DNA of 64,000 nucleotides from Corallium rubrum (taxonomy: Eukaryota > Cnidaria > Anthozoa > Scleralcyonacea > Coralliidae). A model generated the notes under the pieces. That model saw only the letters and a list, made by a program, of their open reading frames with translations, was not told the origin of the DNA and did no database searches. The stretch covers positions 12,512,468 through 12,576,467 of the forward strand of contig OZ036005.1 of NCBI GenBank assembly GCA_964035015.1, read 5' to 3'. The position numbers and the translations under genes are program-made. Positions 11,495 to 24,375 of the stretch are shown in pieces. Position 1 is the stretch's first letter; every line of letters begins with the position of its first letter.

Positions 11495-12166
11495 CTAACG
11501 TTTCGAGCGAAGGCACAACGCCAAACATGTAGAATTTTCAAGTGATTGACGCATTAATTGGGATTTACACTCGTATAGCAATTTACGTTCTTTTGGATCT
11601 GATAAAATATATACACACCCCACTGCAGCAACGACGTCAGCATGAAGATATGTCCGCGTAAAAAGTGCATAGTTTTGGACAATAATGTAAGGAATCCGTG
11701 CAGCTATGAAAACTAGTGTGATTAACAACATACTAGTGAGCTTCTTCTTGTTTGATATATCTTGCGGCTGTCCAGTTGTTTGGCTGCAAATAGTTTTCGT
11801 TGTATGAACACCAAGAATTATCTTACTATAGCAAAATGCTGTGACGACTACAGGAACGACAAAAGTTAGAATGTACCAAGTGAAAATGGATACCCCTTTA
11901 CGCTTGTGCGAAAGTGGCTGCTTCTTGGCCTTGTGTTACATGTTTTGCAGCAGCGCACATGCACCGCCATGCACAAGAACCGCTAGAATGAGCGCACTTA
12001 ACCAAATCGCGCAGATCGCGATCTTTGCACACCGTTTGCTCAATTTTCGCTGTATTTTCATCGGGTTAACCAAAGCATTGTAGCGTTGAGTTGCTAACAG
12101 AGTCAGTGTAGTAATCGACGAAATAGCACTGAAGAAAACCGATGTTGCATACGAAACAGACTGCAT
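11495..12166 (-). pseudogene. Truncated rhodopsin-like GPCR relic with one nonsense codon
   Basis: One reading frame on the minus strand covers TM3 (ending LLATQRYNALVNP, the degenerate DRY region), TM4 (IAICAIWLSALILAVLV), TM5 (WYILTFVVPVVVTAFCY), a long third intracellular loop, TM6 (KLTSMLLITLVFIAARIPY) and a degenerate TM7 (GCVYILSDPKERK, where NPxxY-type residues would be expected). A single in-frame TAA at 11936-11938, just after TM4, interrupts it. TM1 and TM2 are missing. About 55 bases upstream of the surviving part, the Helitron-like DNA begins at 12221. The family is clear but the ligand class is not. The relic is probably unrelated to the neighbouring transposons apart from being damaged by insertion. 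Confidence 0.72.
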
Positions 12167-12220
12167 TTCCTGTGTTGTAAAAGTCTATGGCCAGCACAAT
12201 AATGGTAGAACAAGGTGTAA

Positions 12221-12368
12221 TCCCCGAGCCAGGCGACGGGCCGAAGGCCCGGAGCCCGGTGAGGGTGCTAATCTCGACACGCGTGGAGCCATTTTACACG
12301 CGTGGACAAACGTGATATGCGAACGAATTTCTGTGATCTGAATATTTATTTATTTATTTATTTATTTA
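12221..12368 (+). mobile_element. 5' fragment of Helitron-like element, ending in (TTTA)n
   Basis: Starts TCCCCGAGCC, preceded by A, and matches the first ~85 bases of the full copies at 12369 and 32160. After that it diverges and ends in a TTTA microsatellite (about 12341-12368), into which the next copy is inserted. Confidence 0.65.
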
Positions 12369-13110
12369 TCCCCGAGCCGGGCGGAGGGCCGAAGGCCCGG
12401 AGCCCGGTGAGGGTGCTAATCTCGACATGCGTGGAGTCCATTTTACACGCGTGGAGAAAAAGGGAAGGGAGACGTAATCTCGGAAATAGTTTATATATAT
12501 ATATATGTTCGGGACGGTGTCACGCGGTAAGAATTGTTGGACACTGGTGACTAGCGATGCAGAAAACTATAAACTCTCAAGCAAATGAAATAGTATTTTC
12601 CTTTCGTTTATTTAAACGAAACGAAATGGAGCACGAAGAAAAGAAGGATACGAACAACCCGTTTAATATATCTTGAAGAGAAACCAGAGAACTTGAAGAA
12701 ACCAAACGACGTATGGTAAACAAAAACTCGATCTGAATTACAGTGATTCCGTGGTCAAAAGTTAACGGTAGGATTTTGTTTTAAAGTTTTCTCTTAACCT
12801 AAACAACATACTGCTTCACGTTTTCGTGCTTTCCCTTTGCTCGTCCAAACCATAAATCAGCTTAACTAAAGCTAACTTAAAACACTACCTTTATAAGCTT
12901 ATGTAGACGTGATGATTTTATTGGCATTGCAATCACCTTTTGTTATTAAATACTCATGGGCTTTGGCCATTTTTTTGGCTGTATTTCCAAATTTTCGACT
13001 GAAACGTTGTCTGTTTACCGAATTGTTTTTATCCTGGACTCTTTTATAAATGTAATTTTTGAGCTGTTGACATTTAATTCTGCCTTTGCAAAACATATAT
13101 GCAAGGGGAA

Positions 13111-16100
13111 TATTATAAATGATATTGGGCATTTCACTCGATTACACAGCATGTTCTGAGGATTTAGGTTGAAGGAAGATTCGAGTGTAGAATATATACA
13201 TTTTAAAACCAAACCGGGAGCAGTTGCGAAAAATGCAACTACATAGGCCCTCCGGCAGGAATTGAACCCACGACCTTGCGATTCTAGTGCAATGCTCTGA
13301 CCACTGAGCCACGGAGGCCGTTGCCGAGAGCTCGATCGCGAGTTCTGTATATATAATAAGGTGGTAATGCCAGGAGAGAATTGGGTATATTATAAATGAT
13401 ATTGGGCATTTCACTCGATTACACAGCATGTTCTGAGGATTTAGGTTGAAGGAAGATTCGAGTGTAGAATATATACATTTTAAAACCAAACCGGGAGCAG
13501 TTGCGAAAAATGCAACTACACAGGCCCTCCGGCAGGAATTGAACCCACGACCTTGCGATTCTAGTGCAATGCTCTGACCACTGAGCCACGGAGGCCGTTG
13601 CCGAGAGCTCGATCGCGAGTTCTGTATATATAATAAGGTGGTAATGCCAGGAGAGAATTGGGTATATTATAAATGATATTGGGCATTTCACTCGATTACA
13701 CGGCATGTTCTGAGGATTTAGGTTGAAGGAAGATTCGAGTGTAGAATATATACATTTTAAAACCAAACCGGGAGCAGTTGCGAAAAATGCAACTACACAG
13801 GCCCTCCGGCAGGAATTGAACCCACGACCTTGCGATTCTAGTGCAATGCTCTGACCACTGAGCCACGGAGGCCGTTGCCGAGAGCTCGATCGCGAGTTCT
13901 GTATATATAATAAGGTGGTAATGCCAGGAGAGAATTGGGTATATTATAAATGATATTGGGCATTTCACTCGATTACACAGCATGTTCTGAGGATTTAGGT
14001 TGAAGGAAGATTCGAGTGTAGAATATATACATTTTAAAACCAAACCGGGAGCAGTTGCGAAAAATGCAACTACACAGGCCCTCCGGCAGGAATTGAACCC
14101 ACGACCTTGCGATTCTAGTGCAATGCTCTGACCACTGAGCCACGGAGGCCGTTGCCGAGAGCTCGATCGCGAGTTCTGTATATATAATAAGGTGGTAATG
14201 CCAGGAGAGAATTGGGTATATTATAAATGATATTGGGCATTTCACTCGATTACACAGCATGTTCTGAGGATTTAGGTTGAAGGAAGATTCGAGTGTAGAA
14301 TATATACATTTTAAAACCAAACCGGGAGCAGTTGCGAAAAATGCAACTACACAGGCCCTCCGGCAGGAATTGAACCCACGACCTTGCGATTCTAGTGCAA
14401 TGCTCTGACCACTGAGCCACGGAGGCCGTTGCCGAGAGCTCGATCGCGAGTTCTGTATATATAATAAGGTGGTAATGCCAGGAGAGAATTGGGTATATTA
14501 TAAATGATATTGGGCATTTCACTCGATTACACAGCATGTTCTGAGGATTTAGGTTGAAGGAAGATTCGAGTGTAGAATATATACATTTTAAAACCAAACC
14601 GGGAGCAGTTGCGAAAAATGCAACTACACAGGCCCTCCGGCAGGAATTGAACCCACGACCTTGCGATTCTAGTGCAATGCTCTGACCACTGAGCCACGGA
14701 GGCCGTTGCCGAGAGCTCGATCGCGAGTTCTGTATATATAATAAGGTGGTAATGCCAGGAGAGAATTGGGTATATTATAAATGATATTGGGCATTTCACT
14801 CGATTACACAGCATGTTCTGAGGATTTAGGTTGAAGGAAGATTCGAGTGTAGAATATATACATTTTAAAACCAAACCGGGAGCAGTTGCGAAAAATGCAA
14901 CTACACAGGCCCTCCGGCAGGAATTGAACCCACGACCTTGCGATTCTAGTGCAATGCTCTGACCACTGAGCCACGGAGGCCGTTGCCGAGAGCTCGATCG
15001 CGAGTTCTGTATATATAATAAGGTGGTAATGCCAGGAGAGAATTGGGTATATTATAAATGATATTGGGCATTTCACTCGATTACACAGCATGTTCTGAGG
15101 ATTTAGGTTGAAGGAAGATTCGAGTGTAGAATATATACATTTTAAAACCAAACCGGGAGCAGTTGCGAAAAATGCAACTACACAGGCCCTCCGGCAGGAA
15201 TTGAACCCACGACCTTGCGATTCTAGTGCAATGCTCTGACCACTGAGCCACGGAGGCCGTTGCCGAGAGCTCGATCGCGAGTTCTGTATATATAATAAGG
15301 TGGTAATGCCAGGAGAGAATTGGGTATATTATAAATGATATTGGGCATTTCACTCGATTACACAGCATGTTCTGAGGATTTAGGTTGAAGGAAGATTCGA
15401 GTGTAGAATATATACATTTTAAAACCAAACCGGGAGCAGTTGCGAAAAATGCAACTACACAGGCCCTCCGGCAGGAATTGAACCCACGACCTTGCGATTC
15501 TAGTGCAATGCTCTGACCACTGAGCCACGGAGGCCGTTGCCGAGAGCTCGATCGCGAGTTCTGTATATATAATAAGGTGGTAATGCCAGGAGAGAATTGG
15601 GTATATTATAAATGATATTGGGCATTTCACTCGATTACACAGCATGTTCTGAGGATTTAGGTTGAAGGAAGATTCGAGTGTAGAATATATACATTTTAAA
15701 ACCAAACCGGGAGCAGTTGCGAAAAATGCAACTACACAGGCCCTCCGGCAGGAATTGAACCCACGACCTTGCGATTCTAGTGCAATGCTCTGACCACTGA
15801 GCCACGGAGGCCGTTGCCGAGAGCTCGATCGCGAGTTCTGTATATATAATAAGGTGGTAATGCCAGGAGAGAATTGGGTATATTATAAATGATATTGGGC
15901 ATTTCACTCGATTACACAGCATGTTCTGAGGATTTAGGTTGAAGGAAGATTCGAGTGTAGAATATATACATTTTAAAACCAAACCGGGAGCAGTTGCGAA
16001 AAATGCAACTACACAGGCCCTCCGGCAGGAATTGAACCCACGACCTTGCGATTCTAGTGCAATGCTCTGACCACTGAGCCACGGAGGCCGTTGCCGAGAG

Positions 16101-19100
16101 CTCGATCGCGAGTTCTGTATATATAATAAGGTGGTAATGCCAGGAGAGAATTGGGTATATTATAAATGATATTGGGCATTTCACTCGATTACACGGCATG
16201 TTCTGAGGATTTAGGTTGAAGGAAGATTCGAGTGTAGAATATATACATTTTAAAACCAAACCGGGAGCAGTTGCGAAAAATGCAACTACACAGGCCCTCC
16301 GGCAGGAATTGAACCCACGACCTTGCGATTCTAGTGCAATGCTCTGACCACTGAGCCACGGAGGCCGTTGCCGAGAGCTCGATCGCGAGTTCTGTATATA
16401 TAATAAGGTGGTAATGCCAGGAGAGAATTGGGTATATTATAAATGATATTGGGCATTTCACTCGATTACACAGCATGTTCTGAGGATTTAGGTTGAAGGA
16501 AGATTCGAGTGTAGAATATATACATTTTAAAACCAAACCGGGAGCAGTTGCGAAAAATGCAACTACACAGGCCCTCCGGCAGGAATTGAACCCACGACCT
16601 TGCGATTCTAGTGCAATGCTCTGACCACTGAGCCACGGAGGCCGTTGCCGAGAGCTCGATCGCGAGTTCTGTATATATAATAAGGTGGTAATGCCAGGAG
16701 AGAATTGGGTATATTATAAATGATATTGGGCATTTCACTCGATTACACGGCATGTTCTGAGGATTTAGGTTGAAGGAAGATTCGAGTGTAGAATATATAC
16801 ATTTTAAAACCAAACCGGGAGCAGTTGCGAAAAATGCAACTACACAGGCCCTCCGGCAGGAATTGAACCCACGACCTTGCGATTCTAGTGCAATGCTCTG
16901 ACCACTGAGCCACGGAGGCCGTTGCCGAGAGCTCGATCGCGAGTTCTGTATATATAATAAGGTGGTAATGCCAGGAGAGAATTGGGTATATTATAAATGA
17001 TATTGGGCATTTCACTCGATTACACAGCATGTTCTGAGGATTTAGGTTGAAGGAAGATTCGAGTGTAGAATATATACATTTTAAAACCAAACCGGGAGCA
17101 GTTGCGAAAAATGCAACTACACAGGCCCTCCGGCAGGAATTGAACCCACGACCTTGCGATTCTAGTGCAATGCTCTGACCACTGAGCCACGGAGGCCGTT
17201 GCCGAGAGCTCGATCGCGAGTTCTGTATATATAATAAGGTGGTAATGCCAGGAGAGAATTGGGTATATTATAAATGATATTGGGCATTTCACTCGATTAC
17301 ACAGCATGTTCTGAGGATTTAGGTTGAAGGAAGATTCGAGTGTAGAATATATACATTTTAAAACCAAACCGGGAGCAGTTGCGAAAAATGCAACTACACA
17401 GGCCCTCCGGCAGGAATTGAACCCACGACCTTGCGATTCTAGTGCAATGCTCTGACCACTGAGCCACGGAGGCCGTTGCCGAGAGCTCGATCGCGAGTTC
17501 TGTATATATAATAAGGTGGTAATGCCAGGAGAGAATTGGGTATATTATAAATGATATTGGGCATTTCACTCGATTACACAGCATGTTCTGAGGATTTAGG
17601 TTGAAGGAAGATTCGAGTGTAGAATATATACATTTTAAAACCAAACCGGGAGCAGTTGCGAAAAATGCAACTACACAGGCCCTCCGGCAGGAATTGAACC
17701 CACGACCTTGCGATTCTAGTGCAATGCTCTGACCACTGAGCCACGGAGGCCGTTGCCGAGAGCTCGATCGCGAGTTCTGTATATATAATAAGGTGGTAAT
17801 GCCAGGAGAGAATTGGGTATATTATAAATGATATTGGGCATTTCACTCGATTACACAGCATGTTCTGAGGATTTAGGTTGAAGGAAGATTCGAGTGTAGA
17901 ATATATACATTTTAAAACCAAACCGGGAGCAGTTGCGAAAAATGCAACTACACAGGCCCTCCGGCAGGAATTGAACCCACGACCTTGCGATTCTAGTGCA
18001 ATGCTCTGACCACTGAGCCACGGAGGCCGTTGCCGAGAGCTCGATCGCGAGTTCTGAATATATAATAAGGTGGTAATGCCAGGAGAGAATTGGGTATATT
18101 ATAAATGATATTGGGCATTTCACTCGATTACACAGCATGTTCTGAGGATTTAGGTTGAAGGAAGATTCGAGTGTAGAATATATACATTTTAAAACCAAAC
18201 CGGGAGCAGTTGCGAAAAATGCAACTACACAGGCCCTCCGGCAGGAATTGAACCCACGACCTTGCGATTCTAGTGCAATGCTCTGACCACTGAGCCACGG
18301 AGGCCGTTGCCGAGAGCTCGATCGCGAGTTCTGTATATATAATAAGGTGGTAATGCCAGGAGAGAATTGGGTATATTATAAATGATATTGGGCATTTCAC
18401 TCGATTACACAGCATGTTCTGAGGATTTAGGTTGAAGGAAGATTCGAGTGTAGAATATATACATTTTAAAACCAAACCGGGAGCAGTTGCGAAAAATGCA
18501 ACTACACAGGCCCTCCGGCAGGAATTGAACCCACGACCTTGCGATTCTAGTGCAATGCTCTGACCACTGAGCCACGGAGGCCGTTGCCGAGAGCTCGATC
18601 GCGAGTTCTGTATATATAATAAGGTGGTAATGCCAGGAGAGAATTGGGTATATTATAAATGATATTGGGCATTTCACTCGATTACACAGCATGTTCTGAG
18701 GATTTAGGTTGAAGGAAGATTCGAGTGTAGAATATATACATTTTAAAACCAAACCGGGAGCAGTTGCGAAAAATGCAACTACACAGGCCCTCCGGCAGGA
18801 ATTGAACCCACGACCTTGCGATTCTAGTGCAATGCTCTGACCACTGAGCCACGGAGGCCGTTGCCGAGAGCTCGATCGCGAGTTCTGTATATATAATAAG
18901 GTGGTAATGCCAGGAGAGAATTGGGTATATTATAAATGATATTGGGCATTTCACTCGATTACACAGCATGTTCTGAGGATTTAGGTTGAAGGAAGATTCG
19001 AGTGTAGAATATATACATTTTAAAACCAAACCGGGAGCAGTTGCGAAAAATGCAACTACACAGGCCCTCCGGCAGGAATTGAACCCACGACCTTGCGATT

Positions 19101-21175
19101 CTAGTGCAATGCTCTGACCACTGAGCCACGGAGGCCGTTGCCGAGAGCTCGATCGCGAGTTCTGTATATATAATAAGGTGGTAATGCCAGGAGAGAATTG
19201 GGTATATTATAAATGATATTGGGCATTTCACTCGATTACACAGCATGTTCTGAGGATTTAGGTTGAAGGAAGATTCGAGTGTAGAATATATACATTTTAA
19301 AACCAAACCGGGAGCAGTTGCGAAAAATGCAACTACACAGGCCCTCCGGCAGGAATTGAACCCACGACCTTGCGATTCTAGTGCAATGCTCTGACCACTG
19401 AGCCACGGAGGCCGTTGCCGAGAGCTCGATCGCGAGTTCTGTATATATAATAAGGTGGTAATGCCAGGAGAGAATTGGGTATATTATAAATGATATTGGG
19501 CATTTCACTCGATTACACGGCATGTTCTGAGGATTTAGGTTGAAGGAAGATTCGAGTGTAGAATATATACATTTTAAAACCAAACCGGGAGCAGTTGCGA
19601 AAAATGCAACTACACAGGCCCTCCGGCAGGAATTGAACCCACGACCTTGCGATTCTAGTGCAATGCTCTGACCACTGAGCCACGGAGGCCGTTGCCGAGA
19701 GCTCGATCGCGAGTTCTGTATATATAATAAGGTGGTAATGCCAGGAGAGAATTGGGTATATTATAAATGATATTGGGCATTTCACTCGATTACACAGCAT
19801 GTTCTGAGGATTTAGGTTGAAGGAAGATTCGAGTGTAGAATATATACATTTTAAAACCAAACCGGGAGCAGTTGCGAAAAATGCAACTACACAGGCCCTC
19901 CGGCAGGAATTGAACCCACGACCTTGCGATTCTAGTGCAATGCTCTGACCACTGAGCCACGGAGGCCGTTGCCGAGAGCTCGATCGCGAGTTCTGAATAT
20001 ATAATAAGGTGGTAATGCCAGGAGAGAATTGGGTATATTATAAATGATATTGGGCATTTCACTCGATTACACAGCATGTTCTGAGGATTTAGGTTGAAGG
20101 AAGATTCGAGTGTAGAATATATACATTTTAAAACCAAACCGGGAGCAGTTGCGAAAAATGCAACTACACAGGCCCTCCGGCAGGAATTGAACCCACGACC
20201 TTGCGATTCTAGTGCAATGCTCTGACCACTGAGCCACGGAGGCCGTTGCCGAGAGCTCGATCGCGAGTTCTGTATATATAATAAGGTGGTAATGCCAGGA
20301 GAGAATTGGGTATATTATAAATGATATTGGGCATTTCACTCGATTACACGGCATGTTCTGAGGATTTAGGTTGAAGGAAGATTCGAGTGTAGAATATATA
20401 CATTTTAAAACCAAACCGGGAGCAGTTGCGAAAAATGCAACTACACAGGCCCTCCGGCAGGAATTGAACCCACGACCTTGCGATTCTAGTGCAATGCTCT
20501 GACCACTGAGCCACGGAGGCCGTTGCCGAGAGCTCGATCGCGAGTTCTGTATATATAATAAGGTGGTAATGCCAGGAGAGAATTGGGTATATTATAAATG
20601 ATATTGGGCATTTCACTCGATTACACAGCATGTTCTGAGGATTTAGGTTGAAGGAAGATTCGAGTGTAGAATATATACATTTTAAAACCAAACCGGGAGC
20701 AGTTGCGAAAAATGCAACTACACAGGCCCTCCGGCAGGAATTGAACCCACGACCTTGCGATTCTAGTGCAATGCTCTGACCACTGAGCCACGGAGGCCGT
20801 TGCCGAGAGCTCGATCGCGAGTTCTGAATATATAATAAGGTGGTAATGCCAGGAGAGAATTGGGTATATTATAAATGATATTGGGCATTTCACTCGATTA
20901 CACAGCATGTTCTGAGGATTTAGGTTGAAGGAAGATTCGAGTGTAGAATATATACATTTTAAAACCAAACCGGGAGCAGTTGCGAAAAATGCAACTACAC
21001 AGGCCCTCCGGCAGGAATTGAACCCACGACCTTGCGATTCTAGTGCAATGCTCTGACCACTGAGCCACGGAGGCCGTTGCCGAGAGCTCGATCGCGAGTT
21101 CTGTATATATAATGAGGTGGTAATGCCAGGAGAGAATTGGGTATATTATAAATGATATTGGGCATTTCACTCGAT
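13111..21175. repeat. Satellite array: about 29 tandem copies of a 277-bp unit
   Basis: The same word recurs at exact 277-bp spacing from 13142 to about 21170. There are about 29 full units plus a partial unit of ~32-35 bp; the first and last stretches share the words ATTATAAATGATATTGGGC and CACTCGAT. Units are almost identical. Visible variants are CACGGCATG for CACAGCATG (near 13701, 16194, 16748, 19518 and 20349), CTGAATATA for CTGTATATA (near 18056, 19996 and 20827), and CATAGG for CACAGG in unit 1. A GGGGAA string occurs on both sides (13105-13110 and 21176-21181). The 115-codon open frames that repeat on the minus strand are a by-product of the repeat, not genes. Such homogeneity indicates recent amplification. 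Confidence 0.97.
13246..13319 (-). repeat. tRNA-like sequence in the first satellite unit (repeated every 277 bp)
   Basis: On the minus strand the 74-base segment starts GGCCTCCG, contains TGGCTCAGTGGTCAGAGC (A box) and GGTTCAATTCC (B box), and ends CGGAGGGCC. The ends can pair as an acceptor-like stem, and TTGC/GCAA can form an anticodon-like stem. Each unit therefore carries an internal RNA polymerase III-type promoter. It is probably a SINE head rather than a working tRNA gene; no 3' CCA logic or standard variable arm was established. The same segment recurs about 29 times. Confidence 0.75.
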
Positions 21176-21628
21176 GGGGAAGCCATTTAAAGCTTGTTAA
21201 AAATAATCCCTTTTGAAACTTAAAAACATATTTTGTACAACCAGAATTTAATAATGAAATCTATAAGTTTTGCTTTGAAATGTTAAATCAGTTTAGTCAT
21301 CTTATAAATTATAGACTTATCTTGAGGATTATTTGTTTTTATATCTGTTTGTTTTTATATTGGGCTATTATTGGTTGTATATCAGATGTGCTTATTTTAA
21401 TCATGGTAGGTGGGTGGGTGCATGGGTGTTTCAAAAAACCATTTAATAAAAGCGGGGTATTTCTAGTTTATTTGTAGGGACCTTAAGATCTACGACGGCG
21501 ACGTGTACCTAGAACGTCATGTCCGTGGGAGCCCTGGGGAGAGGACGCCGTTCTATGCGCGCGAAAATTTAACTTAAGATGGACGACGGCAACTTCTTAA
21601 CTCCATAGAGAACGCTCGAGTAGTCGAG

Positions 21629-24106
21629 TTGTGGCCCGAAATGAACTTTCGCGAAATTCAAGAACTCATTACAGTACTGTACGATGGTGGATATGTTAGT
21701 GATGAAGAATTTCTTCTTCTTTACGAAACATATTCATCAAAAAATCTAGACTTACCATACAAAGAATACGGTAGATTTAAGCTTGAAGAGATTGATCCAG
21801 ACGAGTGCATTGACAAATTCCGTTTAAGAAAGGATGATATCTCCCTTTTACTGGACGTTTTACAAATACCAGAACTGATTAAGTGTCCACAAGGAAGTCT
21901 ATTCAATGGTTTAGAAGGGTTGTGTTTGTTGCTAAGAAGACTGGCGTATCCTTGCAGACTTAGTGATCTAATTCCAATGTTTGGCCGACCTCCCCCTGAA
22001 CTTTCCATGATAAACACCGAAATGATCAATATTTTATATGATTTACATGGCCACAGGCTAACAAACTGGAATCAATTTCTATTGAATCCCCATAACCTTG
22101 AAAGATATGCAAACGCAATTGCAGACAAGGGCGCTGCGTTAACAAATTGTTTTGGATTTATCGATGGCACGGTTCGACCGATTTGCAGACCAGATAAAAA
22201 CCAGCGGGTGATGTACAATGGCCATAAGAGAGTGCATGCCATTAAATTCCAGTCATTATCCCTACCTAATGGATTGATTGCCAACTTGTATGGTCCAGTA
22301 GGTAAGATATATTTTTTATATTTTGAATGTTTTTCACTTTATATGTCATTTACAAATTAAGACAATACATGTATAGGTTTATTGAGAATAAAAATATATC
22401 GTATCTCCTCTATTTAGCCCCCAGCCCGCTTCTAAATAGCCCCCAGGCCCACCCTCTATTAAGCCCCCCCCCCCCCCCATCTATCTCTAAAGTATAACGT
22501 TTTATGAAGAATTGCTTTACTGTATAAAGGTAAATTTGGATAAATGTTTAGGTTAATTTTCAAAAATGCATTTAAAAGCCCCACCCTCTATTTAGCCCCC
22601 CCCCTTCTAATAAGCCTCCAGTACAGAAGCGCTGAAAAAAAGCATGCAGGGGCTAAATAGAGGAAATACAGTATTATATATGAGCATGGTATTAATACAT
22701 CAATAAAATATTCAAGTAGCAACTTAAACATCAGGGGTGCCGAATATTTGACAAAATAATATAATCAATATAGAAAATGCAACATTACTTCATAATTATA
22801 TGAAGTCTAACAGTTATGTATCAGTCAAATCCATCCCTTTGGGACACCATGGGGCATTTTACCCTTTGGTACATCCCAGGGGTGGGGCATGTGAAAGAAA
22901 ATATTTGCCTAGGGGTGGGGCATTAGACAATCTTATTATGTTCCAAACTTGTTCCTTTTGAAGCAACCTTTTGTAGACAATTTCACTATATTAAAAGCAA
23001 GCTCCAGAGAAAATAATCTGGCAGATCTCAATTCAAGATTCAAATTAAAACAACAAAACAAGGGAGATACATGTAAAAGTAATTTTTTTGTACTTTTCAA
23101 TTTTTTATTTTACTTTTTTTACAGCTGCATTGCAGAGTCCAGCTTTACCTAGGTGCGTGAATTTGCCAAAGATTTTTTGCCTCACCAGGGTCATTTTACC
23201 TAATTTCCATCCCCACCGTGGGGAATTAACAACATATTTGGAAATTCTGCCAAATGCCAGGGGGATGGGCACACTTGGATCTGACTGATTCATTATGCAC
23301 CTATCAATGTTAAGCCCAGGGGGGGAGGTTGGGCATATGTGGGGCATTTGATTTTCATGCAAATTTTTTATCAAATGCCCTGTCGGGCCATAAATGTTAG
23401 TCAAATGCCCCCCTGTGGGGCCAAAATATTGGACAAATCATAGTCAAATGTATACAAATGAGTTCAAACAGCCTTACCCTGGAGCTGAAAAAAACAACCA
23501 AATGCCCCAGGGTGGGGTGACAAGAAATGATCAAATAATGCCCCATCCCCCCTGGGGCTTAACATTGATAGGTGATTAGAGGGGCTGGGAAGTTTACTTT
23601 ATTGCATGTTTTTCAAAATTTTAACCTAGCTATCATAATCTACCCCTAAAACTTGTAAATGATAGGTGTATTTCTTATACTCATTTTCAGAGGGTAGAAG
23701 GCATGATAGTGGTATATTGGCTGACTCTGGACTTCTTAACGATCTTGAACAACATGCATTTTCCCCTGGTGGTAATCCATTATGTATTTATGGTGATCCT
23801 GCGTATCCTTTAAGGGTGCACTTACAGTGCCCTTTCAGAATGGTTGTGCCAAATCAAGATATGCAAGAGTTCAATGCTTCCATGAGTGCTGTCAGGGTTT
23901 CTGTGGAATGGCTGTTTGGTGATATAGCTGCTAATTCATTTAAATTTATAGATTTTAAAAAAAACTTAAAGATAGCTTTGAGTTCTGTTGGAAAAATGTA
24001 CATTGTTGCTGCTATGTTGAGAAATGCAATCACTTGTCTTTACGGTAATTCAACATCTAAATTTTTCAACCTGAACCCACCTAGTCTTCAGGAATATTTT
24101 GCTTGA
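21629..24106 (+). CDS. PIF/Harbinger (HARBI1-like) DDE transposase, 2 exons
   Basis: Exons 21629-22301 and 23691-24106 (phase-1 GT-AG intron) give an open protein of 362 residues. The N-terminal third is helical and probably helps bind DNA (AYPCRLSDLIPMFGR is the conserved pre-catalytic helix-turn-helix segment). The catalytic triad is visible as FIDGT (D179), YGDPAYPL (D260) and SVEWLFGD (E297), as in the DDE_Tnp_4 family. Length fits the family. The intron holds two MITEs. It should cooperate with the Myb-like protein encoded at 25174-25899, as is known for Harbinger transposases. An internal Met at residue 5 is an alternative start. Confidence 0.9.
22394..22676. mobile_element. MITE in the Harbinger 1 intron (TIR CTCTATTTAGCCCC)
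   Basis: CTCCTCTATTTAGCCCC on the left (about 22406) is matched by GGGGCTAAATAGAGGA on the right (about 22648-22664), with related ATACTGTAT words outside. The interior is C-rich and repeats the 'ttagcccc' word. Non-coding. Confidence 0.6.
23293..23575. mobile_element. MITE in the Harbinger 1 intron (TIR CACCTATCAATGTTAAGCCC)
   Basis: CACCTATCAATGTTAAGCCC at the left end is matched by GGGGCTTAACATTGATAGGTG at the right end, and GGGGCATTTG words occur inside. A shorter relative with the same ends lies at about 41893-42090. Upstream, 22800-22930 carries similar 'ggggcat' words without clear ends. Confidence 0.65.
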
Positions 24107-24294
24107 AAGTGAACTGTTGTAGAAATGACACTGGATATATTAATCACAGACCTTACCTTGAGCTTTTGTATGATGACTTGTATCTATGTCACATTTTTCA
24201 TATTTGTTTTGTAAATAATTATTGGTTTCAGCTTGTGAGTTGTGATTATTATTTTCATGATTCATGAATATATTTCCTGTATATATTATAATAT

Positions 24295-24298
<4 letters not shown>

Positions 24299-24350
<52 letters not shown>

Positions 24351-24375
24351 TATAGATATATATATATATAGATAT

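Larger units (their letters stand above)
12369..21466 (+). mobile_element. Helitron-like non-autonomous element enlarged by a satellite array
   Basis: Begins TCCCCGAGCC after an A (12368) and ends TTTCTAG (CTAG 21463-21466) before a T, within a TTTA repeat. This matches the Helitron pattern 5'-TC...CTRR-3' inserted between A and T without duplication. Apart from the inserted satellite it is about 1 kb and aligns along its length with the copy at 32160-33500, with small indels. No Rep/helicase gene is present. No strong hairpin is obvious just before CTAG, which lowers certainty. The 5' end is G+C-rich and palindromic (GGGCCGAAGGCCCGG). Confidence 0.65.

Noticed and set aside
13246-13319. Functional tRNA gene cluster
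   Set aside because: The boxes are good, but the anticodon and T stems contain mismatches or wobble pairs and the unit resembles a dispersed SINE with target duplications.
13142-21170. About 29 identical-looking 115-codon open frames on the minus strand
   Set aside because: They recur with the 277-bp repeat, overlap each other and read straight through the tRNA-like segment. They are a by-product of the satellite, not a gene family.
13111-21175. Hammerhead ribozyme (retrozyme-like) in the 277-bp unit
   Set aside because: CTGAGGA could fit the CUGANGA core, but no GAAA box with a pairable stem II follows at the right place and no cleavage-site stem is seen on either strand.
13111-21175. CRISPR array
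   Set aside because: The repeats are 277 bp and directly tandem with no unique spacers, and the DNA is eukaryotic.
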